Below, one piece after another: positions 18,508 through 27,376 of a DNA stretch of 54,303 nucleotides. The first letter of the stretch is position 1. Each line of letters begins with the position of its first letter. The stretch spans positions 1-54,303 of the forward strand of contig JAJDZG010000083.1 in the NCBI GenBank assembly GCA_022824765.1. Reading direction: 5' to 3'. This DNA is from Dehalococcoidia bacterium (GTDB lineage Bacteria; Chloroflexota; Dehalococcoidia; Bin125). Below the pieces are notes generated by a model. The model was not told the DNA's origin, searched no databases, and was given only the letters and a program-made list of their open reading frames with translations. Made by a program: the position numbers and the translations under genes.

Positions 18508-19101
18508 ATGCTGATTGACATGCACACGCACACGTCGGTGCACTCCACCGACAGCAACCTGCTCCCGCTGGACTCGCTAGCCCGAGCGATCTCGCGCGGC
18601 CTCGACGGTGTCGTGCTGACGGAGCATGATGTGGTCTGGCCGCGTCACTTGGCGGAGCAGCTATCGGAAGAAGCGGGCATCGTCGTCATCCCTGGTGTGG
18701 AAGTGACCACAGAGTTGGGACACGTGCTGGTCTATGGGATCAAATCGCTGGTCCCCCGCATCACCGACGCGAAGCGCTTGCGCAAGTTCTGCGACGACCA
18801 GGAAGCGCTGATGTTTCTGGCCCATCCCGCGCGCGATCCCGGACTGCGCGTGCCAAAGGACGCGATGCAGCTGTTCGACGGCGTCGAAGGCCTGAACGGA
18901 TGCGACGGTCCGCTCCAGAACATGAGCGCACGCTCGCGCGGTCGGACGCGTCCGCTACCACCGATCGGCGGCAGCGATTCTCACGCGTTGCACGAGGTCG
19001 GCACCGCCGCGACCGAATTCGACGCCGACATCCGCAACTTGGCCGACTTGATGGCTGCCCTGCGCAGCGGCGACTACCAGCTCAAGGAGATCGATCCCTG
19101 A
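18508..19101 (+). CDS. PHP-domain metal-dependent phosphoesterase
   Basis: IDMHTHTSVHSTDS, GLDGVVLTEHD, GVEVTTELGHVLVYG, PIGGSDSHAL. Confidence 0.88.
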   Translation: MLIDMHTHTSVHSTDSNLLPLDSLARAISRGLDGVVLTEHDVVWPRHLAEQLSEEAGIVVIPGVEVTTELGHVLVYGIKSLVPRITDAKRLRKFCDDQEALMFLAHPARDPGLRVPKDAMQLFDGVEGLNGCDGPLQNMSARSRGRTRPLPPIGGSDSHALHEVGTAATEFDADIRNLADLMAALRSGDYQLKEIDP

Positions 19102-19150
19102 GCGGCGAGTCTGCGATTACGCTCATCACAGGAGAGCCGAGGCACTGCGC

Positions 19151-19855
19151 GTGGGCCGATTCGAGCCATTGCCAACCGACCCGTATGAACATCCGCCGGG
19201 TGAGCGGCGCTTTGGGGCGATCTGCGCGGCCTGCCGCGGCGACACCCGCCTGGGCACTCGCTTCTGCACCAACTGCAGCGCGCTGCGCGAAGACGCCGAG
19301 CGCGGACACACCGTCCGCTATGCGGCCTCCAAGTGGATGCGCCTGTTTGCCCGCCTGGCCGACGTTCTGCTGATCGCAGCCATCGGCATGACCGTCTTCT
19401 TGCTGCTCGACGCCGCAGGCGCCATCGACATCGACCTGTCCGACTGGAGCAACCAGGAGCTGAACGATCTCAACGTCAGCACGCTGATCGCGACGGGCAT
19501 CTGGTTCCTCTGGTTCGCCCTCGTCGCGCCGCGCGGACAGACACCGGGCAAACAGCTGCTGCGCATGCGGATCATCATGGCCGACGGCTCTGACGCGCCG
19601 ACATCGCTCAACTGGATGCGCGAAGGACTGTTTCAGTTCTTCGCGGTGGTCCCATCGCTGGTCGCTGAGCCCATTATGTCTCCAGCCGAATGGCTGGCCG
19701 CCATCGTCAGCCTCGCCCCGTTTGTGATGCTGCTCGATGCCGCGTTCATCTTCGCCGGCTCGGACAAGCAGACGGTGCATGACCGAATCTTCCGCACGCT
19801 AGTCGTGCGCATTCAGCGTGTGCCCCAGCACAGCGCCGAGCTGCGCGCCCTATGA
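19151..19855 (+). CDS. Zinc-ribbon RDD-family membrane protein (copy 1)
   Basis: CAACRGDTRLGTRFCTNC ribbon; SKWMRLFARLADVLLIAAI...RGQTPGKQLLRMRI...DKQTVHDRIFRTLVV (RDD); GTG start. Confidence 0.82.
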   Translation: MGRFEPLPTDPYEHPPGERRFGAICAACRGDTRLGTRFCTNCSALREDAERGHTVRYAASKWMRLFARLADVLLIAAIGMTVFLLLDAAGAIDIDLSDWSNQELNDLNVSTLIATGIWFLWFALVAPRGQTPGKQLLRMRIIMADGSDAPTSLNWMREGLFQFFAVVPSLVAEPIMSPAEWLAAIVSLAPFVMLLDAAFIFAGSDKQTVHDRIFRTLVVRIQRVPQHSAELRAL

Positions 19856-20409
19856 CCGCGACCGACCGTCGGACCCGCATCTATGTGCTCGAATGCCGGG
19901 TCTGCGCAAAGCCATCGGGCGCCGGACGCTACTTCTGCGCCAGCTGCGGGATTCTCAACACGGCAGACGCCAAACCAGCCGACGCGGCCTATGCCGCCTC
20001 GCCGCGATCTCGGCTGGCGGCCTTTCTGCTCGACTATCTGATCATCTGGCTGACTGCCGGAGTCGGTTGGCTGCTCTGGCTCGCGATCGTCGCGCGTCGC
20101 GGCCAATCGCCCGGCAAAGCATTGCTCGGTCTGCGAGTCACCGACCGAACGGGGCGCGCCGCATCCGCCCGCCTCGTCTGGCTCCGAGAGTTTGGTTGGG
20201 ACGCGGCGGTCGGAACGCTGCTGCTTGTCGTATTGCTGCTGCTGGGCGCCGTCGCTCACTCGCTCGGTGACTTGCTCGAGCTCTGGTTCTGGCTGACGGT
20301 CTTGTTCTGGCTAGTCTCCTTCGGCGACGCCGCGCGTCTGCTGCGCGACGCCGATCGCCAATCCTGGCATGATCGCGCGCTCGGCACCCTCGTGGTCGGC
20401 GGGCGATGA
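19852..20409 (+). CDS. Zinc-ribbon RDD-family membrane protein (copy 2)
   Basis: CRVCAKPSGAGRYFCASCG; SRLAAFLLDYLIIWLTAGV...RRGQSPGKALLGLRV...DRQSWHDRALGTLVV. Confidence 0.82.
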   Translation: MTATDRRTRIYVLECRVCAKPSGAGRYFCASCGILNTADAKPADAAYAASPRSRLAAFLLDYLIIWLTAGVGWLLWLAIVARRGQSPGKALLGLRVTDRTGRAASARLVWLREFGWDAAVGTLLLVVLLLLGAVAHSLGDLLELWFWLTVLFWLVSFGDAARLLRDADRQSWHDRALGTLVVGGR

Positions 20410-20446
20410 TCAGGCAGAGCCACTAGCCTCGCCGCGGAGGTCTCGG

Positions 20447-21178
20447 ATGTCTGCCCGCCTGCCCTCGCTGCGGCGTGAATCATGTCCCGCATGCGGAGAG
20501 TATCCCGGCGTGGGCGTCTTCTGCAGCGAGTGCGGCGTGCTCATGTCGCATCCAGAATCAGGCGATTTCGCGGCGCCCTATCTGCGCCGTCTAGCCGCCG
20601 AACTGCTCGACTTGCTGCTCTTCCTGCTCCTGCCGCTCTGGCTCTTCTGGATGTGGCAGACATCGCGCGACGGACAGTCGCCCGCGAAGTCACTGCTCGA
20701 CCTGTACGTAATCGACGAGGCGGGCCAGCCCATCACACCGCAGCGAATGTGGGTGCGGGAGTTGGTGATCAAGCGGCTGGTGCTGGGCCTGGTCGGCTAC
20801 GCGTTCACGCTGCTCGGGCCGATCATCAACGCCGGCTGGATTCTGATGAACCCCGACCGCCAGTGCATCCACGACCGCGCCGTGGGAACGTTGGTCGTCG
20901 TTCGACGCGACGCGCCCACGCGTGCCGAGACTTTGCCTGAGCCGCAGGCAGCCGACTTCCAGATGCCGCCTCCCGCGCCGAGCGGCCCACGTCTGACACC
21001 ACCGATTCCTGCTCCAGCGCCAACGCGTGCGGTCGGCCACAACGTCGAAGCCGCGCCTCCATCAACACCAACGTCGCCGGAGCTGGAAGCACTCGAGTTG
21101 CAGCGAACCCATCTCTCGCAGACCGAGTATGAGCGCCGTCGACGGGCGCTGGTCCGTCAGCTCGAGGAGTCGAGCTGA
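20447..21178 (+). CDS. Zinc-ribbon RDD-family membrane protein with C-terminal SHOCT-like tail (copy 3)
   Basis: CPACGEYPGVGVFCSECG; LRRLAAELLDLLLFLLL...RDGQSPAKSLLDLYV...DRQCIHDRAVGTLVVV; tail LEALELQRTHLSQTEYERRRRALVRQLEES. Confidence 0.8.
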   Translation: MSARLPSLRRESCPACGEYPGVGVFCSECGVLMSHPESGDFAAPYLRRLAAELLDLLLFLLLPLWLFWMWQTSRDGQSPAKSLLDLYVIDEAGQPITPQRMWVRELVIKRLVLGLVGYAFTLLGPIINAGWILMNPDRQCIHDRAVGTLVVVRRDAPTRAETLPEPQAADFQMPPPAPSGPRLTPPIPAPAPTRAVGHNVEAAPPSTPTSPELEALELQRTHLSQTEYERRRRALVRQLEESS

Positions 21179-21194
21179 CGGAGCAGGCGCACGA

Positions 21195-24071
21195 TCATCC
21201 GCAGCCCGTTGTCTCGCCGCAGTTGAGGCACTGGAAGCACGAGCCCGCGCGCACCATCAGCGAGCCGCACATCGCGCAAGCCGGTGCGTCGATCTGGCCC
21301 ATCCCCGCTTGACTGGACGTCGCAATGCTCACGCTGATCGGCGCAGGGCCAGCATCCTCGTCCGCGACGGCATCTTCATTGGGGCTCATCGGCATGCGGC
21401 CTTGCACCGCGACCGTGTCAGTGGAATCAGCTGGCAAGTAGCGCAGGCCCATCCAGCGGAAGATGTAATCGAGAATCGAGTCTGCCTGCGGGATATCAGA
21501 GTTACGTGTCCAGCCGCTCGGCTCGAATCGAGTGTGCGCGAACTTCTTGACCAGCGTCGACAGCGGCACGCCCGATTGCAGCGAGACCGACGTCAGCGCG
21601 GCGACCGCGTCCATCAGTCCCGAGACCACGGAGCCTTCCTTGGAGATGTACACGAACAGCTCGCCGGGGCTGCCGTCCTCGTACTCACCAATGGTCATAT
21701 AGCCCTCGTGATTGCCGATCGTGAACTTGTGCGTCACCGCGCCGCGCTCGTCCGGCAGACGGTGGCGTCGATACGCCGGCGGAGACAGGGCATCGTCGAT
21801 CTCGACAGGCGCGTCCGACGGCGACGACGGCCCAACAGACACAGCAGGCGCGTCAGCAGTCGCGGCATTGGCGTGTTGCGGTTCTGAGCTGCCGCGCGAT
21901 TGCAGCGGTTGCGATCGCTTGGAGTTGTCCCGGTAGATGGCGACCGCCTTGACGCCCAAACGCCATGCCTCGACATACGTGTCCATGATCTCTTCGACAG
22001 TCGTCTCCTCAGGCGCGTTCACCGTCTTGGAGATGGCGCCGGAGAGGAACGGCTGCAACGCGCCGAGCATGCGCACGTGGCCCAGCGGCGCGATGCTGCG
22101 CTCGCCGTGTTGCGGCGTCAAGGAACAGTCGAAGATCGGCAGATGCTCAGGCTTGAGGTCAACGGCGCCCTCGATCGTGCCGGTCTCCTCCAGGTACTGA
22201 TCGATGCGAACAATCTCGGCCTCCGTGTAGCCGAGTCGTCGAAGCGCGGCAGGCACCGTGCGGTTGACGAACTTCAGCAGCCCGCCGCCGGATAGGTTCT
22301 TGTGCTTGATCAATGACAGGTCAGGCTCAACACCCGTGGTGTCGCAGTCCATCATCAGGCCGATCGTGCCCGTCGGCGCCAGGACCGTCGCCTGGGCGTT
22401 GCGATAGCCGTGCTGCTCGCCAAGCTCGATCGCCTGGCGCCAGGCGTCGGCGGCAGCCAGGCTCACCGCGTCTGGCACACGGCTCAGACCATCGATGCGG
22501 CCCACCGCGTCCTGGTGCTTGCGCATCACCCGCAGAAATGACTTGCGATTAACTTCATACTGGTTGAACGGACCGATCCGCTCGGCCATGCGCGCCGACT
22601 GAGCGTAGGCCTCGCCGGTCATCAGCGCGGTCACCGCGGCCGCCAGCGCGCGACCGTCGACCGAGTCATAGGGCAGCCCGCGCGCCATCAGCAGCGCTCC
22701 CAGATTGGTGTAGCCCAGTCCGAGCGGGCGGAAGTCCTCAGAGTTCTCGCCAATCAGATCAGATGGGTAGGACGCGTTCGAGACCAGAATCTCCTGCGCG
22801 GTGAACATCACCCGGCAGGCGTGCCGATAGGACTCGACATCAAACTCGTGCGTCTCCAGATCGTAGAACTTGAGCAGGTTCAACGAGGCCAGGTTGCAGG
22901 CCGTGTCGTTCAGGAACATGTACTCGGAGCATGGGTTCGAGGCATAGATGCGATCCGTGCCCGCGCAGGTGTGCCAATCGTTGATGACGCTGTCGAACTG
23001 CATGCCCGGGTCGCCGCATTGGTGCGTCGCGGCGGCAATGGCCTTCAGGATCTCCCGCGCCGGCATCTGCTCGACGACCTCGCCCGTGACCACCGCGCGT
23101 GTCGACCACGGCGCATCCGCCACCACGGCCTGCATAAACTCATCCGTCACCCGCACCGAGTGGTTGGCGTTCTGGAACGAGACCGAAGAATACGCATCGC
23201 CGTTGACGCTGCCGTCGTAGCCAGCGTCAATCAACGCCCAGGCCTTGCGCTCCTCGTCCGCCTTGCAGTTGATGAAGTCGATCACATCCGGGTGGTCAGC
23301 ATCGAGAATGATCATTTTCGCCGCGCGACGCGTCTTCCCGCCCGACTTGATCACGTTGGCGAACGCGTCGTAGCCGTGCATGAAGGGGACGGGACCAGAA
23401 GCCTGTCCGCCGCCAGTCAGCGGTTCCCTGCTCGAGCGCAGCGTGGAGAGGTTGGATCCCGTCCCGCTGCCCCACTTGAACAGCATCGCCTCGCGCTTGG
23501 CGAGGTCCATGATCGACTCCATCGAGTCCTCAACCGAGTTGATGAAGCAGGCCGAACACTGCGGCAGCTCCTCGACGCCGACGTTGAACCAGACCGGCGA
23601 GTTGAACGACGCATACTGATTGATCAGCAGGAATCGAAGCTCGGACGAGAAGGCGGACACCGCCGCCTGATCGCCGAAGTAGCCGCCCTCCCGTCCCCAG
23701 CGGCTGATCGTGTCCACAACGCGGTCAACGAGCGTCTTCATCGACGTCTCCCGCAACGGTGTGTCCAGCGGGCCCCAGAAGTACCTCGAAGCCACGATGT
23801 TGACTGCGTTCTGCGACCAGAAGCTGGGCGCCTCGACGCCGGACTGTTCGAAAACGGCCTGGCCAGTGTCCGTCGCGATCGACGCGGTGCGCAGCGTCCA
23901 CTCAATCTGGTCGTAGACGTTCTCGCCAGGCCTGGTGAAATGACGCTCGATCAGCGGCTCGCTGACGACCCGCTCAGCAGGCAGCTCGAATGCGCGCTCA
24001 TCCTGCTCCGACTCGCTGGGGGCAACGGCGGAAACAACCTCAGCGTCATCGTGGTCGTCAATGCGAGTCAT
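21195..24071 (-). CDS. nrdJ: Adenosylcobalamin-dependent (class II) ribonucleotide reductase
   Basis: 958 aa; WGSGTGSNLSTLRSSREPLTGGGQASGP, NPCSEYMFLNDTACNLASLNL, ATVLAPTGTIGLMMDCDTTGVEPDL; C-terminal CAMCGSLMVRAGSCFQCLNCGETTGCG. Confidence 0.95.
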   Translation of the reverse strand: MTRIDDHDDAEVVSAVAPSESEQDERAFELPAERVVSEPLIERHFTRPGENVYDQIEWTLRTASIATDTGQAVFEQSGVEAPSFWSQNAVNIVASRYFWGPLDTPLRETSMKTLVDRVVDTISRWGREGGYFGDQAAVSAFSSELRFLLINQYASFNSPVWFNVGVEELPQCSACFINSVEDSMESIMDLAKREAMLFKWGSGTGSNLSTLRSSREPLTGGGQASGPVPFMHGYDAFANVIKSGGKTRRAAKMIILDADHPDVIDFINCKADEERKAWALIDAGYDGSVNGDAYSSVSFQNANHSVRVTDEFMQAVVADAPWSTRAVVTGEVVEQMPAREILKAIAAATHQCGDPGMQFDSVINDWHTCAGTDRIYASNPCSEYMFLNDTACNLASLNLLKFYDLETHEFDVESYRHACRVMFTAQEILVSNASYPSDLIGENSEDFRPLGLGYTNLGALLMARGLPYDSVDGRALAAAVTALMTGEAYAQSARMAERIGPFNQYEVNRKSFLRVMRKHQDAVGRIDGLSRVPDAVSLAAADAWRQAIELGEQHGYRNAQATVLAPTGTIGLMMDCDTTGVEPDLSLIKHKNLSGGGLLKFVNRTVPAALRRLGYTEAEIVRIDQYLEETGTIEGAVDLKPEHLPIFDCSLTPQHGERSIAPLGHVRMLGALQPFLSGAISKTVNAPEETTVEEIMDTYVEAWRLGVKAVAIYRDNSKRSQPLQSRGSSEPQHANAATADAPAVSVGPSSPSDAPVEIDDALSPPAYRRHRLPDERGAVTHKFTIGNHEGYMTIGEYEDGSPGELFVYISKEGSVVSGLMDAVAALTSVSLQSGVPLSTLVKKFAHTRFEPSGWTRNSDIPQADSILDYIFRWMGLRYLPADSTDTVAVQGRMPMSPNEDAVADEDAGPAPISVSIATSSQAGMGQIDAPACAMCGSLMVRAGSCFQCLNCGETTGCG

Positions 24072-24205
24072 GACTCCTGCTCCCTAAGGCAATATAGAAC
24101 ATGCGTACCTTCCCGACGGAGCGCACGTTATGTAGGCTGGCGAAGCCGGCCAGGAGCACCGCAATCGGCGACGACTCCACGACGGCCACACTCCGCTTCG
24201 GTAAA

Positions 24206-24223
24206 TGATCACCTGCGTGATCA
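24206..24223. promoter_or_regulatory. Perfect 7-bp inverted repeat (candidate operator) upstream of nrdJ
   Basis: TGATCAC-CTGC-GTGATCA in the nrdJ/24310 divergent intergenic region. Confidence 0.45.
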
Positions 24224-24309
24224 AGTGGACAATAATAGTACCGCTCTCTCTCCATCTTCGCAACAGCCCCAATTCGGCTCACAGCTAAACTAGATCAGCC
24301 CGCCCGACC

Positions 24310-25413
24310 GTGCTGGCGCGGTACACACCATCAACGGAAGCGGTTGACAGCGTGGACGCACCCATTCATCTGCCTCTGCTGCCCTGCGGAATCGGCTCGA
24401 CCCGTCATGTCGACGCCGCTGAGGCGGTCGCCGAGGTGCTCGACGGCTATTGGCGCCTCCCGTTCTGGCCCCAGCTACCCAACAGATCCGCCCACGAACT
24501 GATGCTCCCGCAGATCGGTCTGTCCCTGCCCGACGCGTCCTGGGACGGCGAGCTACTCCACTGGAGCGGCGCCCTCTCGGACGCCGACATCGCCGACGCC
24601 GGCCTCCCGCCTCAAGACCGAGCAGCTGGACTCTACGAACTGATCGATCAACTGCCCAACGTGGCGGAAGGTCGGCAGTCAAAGGTGGTCAAAGGCCAAC
24701 TGGTCGGCCCGCTGACATTGGCTCGTTGGTCGCGAACCGCCACGGGCGCGTCGCCGCTCGATGATGTCGAGACGCTGGTCCGGCTCGGCGCCTGGCTGGG
24801 TGCCGCCGCGGCAGAGCAGGCCCGCGTCTTTCAGCGGCTCGGCTATCAAGCGATCATCATGTTCGACGAGCCCGAGCTGGCCATGGTCGGCGAACTGAGC
24901 ATCCCCCTGCCCTGGCGCGAGGTGACCCCAGTGCTGCGCGCCGCCATCGAACCCGTGCAGCGGGTCGGCGCGATCGCCGGCATCCATTGCTGCGCCGCGC
25001 CCAACTGGACGCGCGTGCTCGACTCGAGGCCCAATCTGATTCACTTCGACGCCCGCGAGGGCCACGTCGACGACGTGATCCGGCACCATCGAGCCGTCCG
25101 CGAGCATGTCGCGCGCGGTGGATATCTGGGTTGGGGCCTCTGGCCCACCGACGGCCGCGGACCCATGCCATTCGACTCCAGAGAGATGCAGTACTTCCTC
25201 GCCAACAAGGCGCGCGATCTGTCCTTCGTCGACGCTTCGGTTGGCCTGATCTTCAAGCGCTCGATGCTGACCGGCGTCTGTGGTGGCGCCGGTCTCGACG
25301 AGGCGACCGAGCAACAAGTCGCCCAAGACCTCGAAGAGCTGTCGATGGGCATCCGCCACCGCTATTGGATCGCCGAGTCGACCGACGTCGACCCCGACGC
25401 ACCGCTCACCTAG
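24310..25413 (+). CDS. MetE-like / cobalamin-independent methionine synthase C-terminal-type protein
   Basis: LLPCGIGSTRHVDAAEAVAEVLDGYWRLPFWPQLPNRS; KVVKGQLVGPLTLA; IIMFDEPELAMVG; GIHCCAAPNWTRVLDSRPNLIHFDA. Confidence 0.65.
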   Translation: MLARYTPSTEAVDSVDAPIHLPLLPCGIGSTRHVDAAEAVAEVLDGYWRLPFWPQLPNRSAHELMLPQIGLSLPDASWDGELLHWSGALSDADIADAGLPPQDRAAGLYELIDQLPNVAEGRQSKVVKGQLVGPLTLARWSRTATGASPLDDVETLVRLGAWLGAAAAEQARVFQRLGYQAIIMFDEPELAMVGELSIPLPWREVTPVLRAAIEPVQRVGAIAGIHCCAAPNWTRVLDSRPNLIHFDAREGHVDDVIRHHRAVREHVARGGYLGWGLWPTDGRGPMPFDSREMQYFLANKARDLSFVDASVGLIFKRSMLTGVCGGAGLDEATEQQVAQDLEELSMGIRHRYWIAESTDVDPDAPLT

Positions 25414-26438
25414 CTCGGGTTGCTGCCGCCCAGCGGATCGCGGTAACGCTCGAGGAACTCGATCATCAGCCGGTTGACGTCTTCGCTGCCCTCCTGCTGC
25501 ACCCAGTGGCCGCAGTCGGGCAGGTAGGTCAGCTCGAAGGGGCCGCTGAACAGACCGTCCATCCCCTCGGTCAACTCCCGGCCCAGCGCGGTGTCCCGCT
25601 CGCCCCAGAGCAGCAAGGTCGGTGAGCTGATCTTCGTATAGGTCGTCGTCGTGGCTGGCGCCGGACCTAGCACGCTGTCCAACGCCTTACCGAGTCCGAC
25701 GAAGCGGCCCGCGATTCGGGCCCGCGACTCGCCAGCACCGGCTCGAACGGCCGCCCGATAGTAGTGCAGCGGACCGCTCAGCCCCTGACGCGCGGCGGCC
25801 CGCCGATACTCCTGCAGGACCTCCGGCGGGAAGGCGTCTCGGCGGGCGGAGTTCTGACGAATGATCCAGCCCACCCGTTCGTACTCGTTGACCGCGAGCC
25901 ATCGTTCCGGCGCTCTCGGAATCTGGAACAGGAACATGTACCACGAACGGCCGATCTGGCGAATGTTGGGACGCGCGCCGAACGCCTCCGCCATCCGCTC
26001 AGGGTGCGGAGCGTTCATCACAACCAGACGGTCGACAGATTCCGGATAGTCCATCGCAAAACGCCAGGCAACCACCCCGCCCCAATCGTGTCCCACGATC
26101 ACCGCCCGGTCCCGGCCGCAATGCTCGATCAGCTGCTGGACATCTTCGGTCAGGGTCTCAATCCGGTAATCCTGTACGTCTGGCGGACTCTCGGAGAGGT
26201 TGTAGCCACGCAAGTCTGGCGCGACGACCCAGTACCCGGCAGCCGCGAGCGCCGGCATCTGCATGCGCCATGACCACCAGAACTCCGGGAACCCGTGCAA
26301 CAAAATGACCAGCGGCGCACCCTCACCGCCAACGGCGGAACGAATCTCGGCGTAGTGCAGTCGGACGCCGCCAGCGCCGTCGGCAAAGCGATGCGCCCAC
26401 GCGCCGCGCGGTTGATCTTCGGTTGACGGATCGGCCAT
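25410..26438 (-). CDS. Alpha/beta hydrolase (epoxide hydrolase-like)
   Basis: LVILLHGFPEFWWSWRMQMP, VIVGHDWGGVVAWRFA nucleophile elbow, DCGHWVQQE. Confidence 0.87.
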   Translation of the reverse strand: MADPSTEDQPRGAWAHRFADGAGGVRLHYAEIRSAVGGEGAPLVILLHGFPEFWWSWRMQMPALAAAGYWVVAPDLRGYNLSESPPDVQDYRIETLTEDVQQLIEHCGRDRAVIVGHDWGGVVAWRFAMDYPESVDRLVVMNAPHPERMAEAFGARPNIRQIGRSWYMFLFQIPRAPERWLAVNEYERVGWIIRQNSARRDAFPPEVLQEYRRAAARQGLSGPLHYYRAAVRAGAGESRARIAGRFVGLGKALDSVLGPAPATTTTYTKISSPTLLLWGERDTALGRELTEGMDGLFSGPFELTYLPDCGHWVQQEGSEDVNRLMIEFLERYRDPLGGSNPS

Positions 26439-27340
26439 CAGGACGCGGGCCCGGCCGCTACGGCGGCGGGCGCGAGGAACTCGAGCATCGCTGCGGTCAC
26501 CTGTGCCGGCTGCTCCTGCTGTACCCAGTGCCCGGCGTTGTCGATGATCACCTGCTGCAAGTCGTCGACGTACTCGGCCGCTTCTTCCATGAACGGCAGA
26601 CGCACCGCGCGATCTTCACGCCCCCAGATGAACTGCGTCGGACAGCTCACGCGCAGATTGCGGTCCGGCCAGGTCAGGAACCAGTTGGGCCAGTAGATGT
26701 TGCGGTAGTACCTCATCGCCGCCGAGAGCGCGCCCGGCTGCTTCAGCGCATCGGCAAAGACCTCAATGTCCTCGGCGCTAAACGCGTCGTCGTCGGCTGC
26801 GACGCTCTGGAAGACACGACGGGTCGTCTCGTCAATGTCCGACCAGCCCCGCCGCTCCGCCAGCCCCGGCACCTGCATCATCAGCGCATAGGTGTTGTTG
26901 GGGAAATTGCGGCGACCCCAGTACCACGAGCGGACGAGCGGCGCGTTCATCACAATCAGCCGATCACACGCGTTGGGATAATCGCGCGGAAACTGATGCG
27001 CGATCACGCCGCCCCAATCGTGGCCGACGATGATCGCCGACTGCTCGCCGAACGCGCGGATCAGCCCGCGCACATCCTTGGTCAGATTCTTGATGTCGTA
27101 GCCCCGGCGCGGCTTGTCGGACGTGTTGTAACCGCGCATGTCGGGCGCGACCACGCGGAAACCGGCCTGCGCCAGCGGCGCGATCTGGTGCCGCCACGAG
27201 TACCAGTGCTCCGGGAACCCGTGCAGCAACAGCACGAGCGGACCCTCGCCCTGCGTCACGTAGTGGAGTCGGACGCCGTTGGTCTCGACGTGGCCGTCTA
27301 CCCAGCCAGAGCGATCGAAATCGAACTGATCAGTGCTCAT
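26438..27340 (-). CDS. Alpha/beta hydrolase (epoxide hydrolase-like), tandem with the 25410 gene
   Basis: LVLLLHGFPEHWYSWRHQI, IIVGHDWGGVIAHQFP, NAGHWVQQEQP; TGATG overlap. Confidence 0.87.
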   Translation of the reverse strand: MSTDQFDFDRSGWVDGHVETNGVRLHYVTQGEGPLVLLLHGFPEHWYSWRHQIAPLAQAGFRVVAPDMRGYNTSDKPRRGYDIKNLTKDVRGLIRAFGEQSAIIVGHDWGGVIAHQFPRDYPNACDRLIVMNAPLVRSWYWGRRNFPNNTYALMMQVPGLAERRGWSDIDETTRRVFQSVAADDDAFSAEDIEVFADALKQPGALSAAMRYYRNIYWPNWFLTWPDRNLRVSCPTQFIWGREDRAVRLPFMEEAAEYVDDLQQVIIDNAGHWVQQEQPAQVTAAMLEFLAPAAVAAGPAS

Positions 27341-27376
27341 GTGCCTCTCCGATCGCGGATCCCTCGCGGACGCTGC

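Noticed and set aside
22821-24293. 490-aa plus-strand ORF opposite nrdJ
   Set aside because: Antisense to an unambiguous nrdJ; low-complexity Arg/Val/Asp-rich translation typical of GC-rich mirror ORFs.
24072-24309. Adenosylcobalamin riboswitch upstream of nrdJ
   Set aside because: GGGAAGG is present on the minus strand with a loosely B12-box-like GAGCAGGAGTCATG, but the conserved GCCACTG core and convincing B12 box are absent. An Infernal search would decide.
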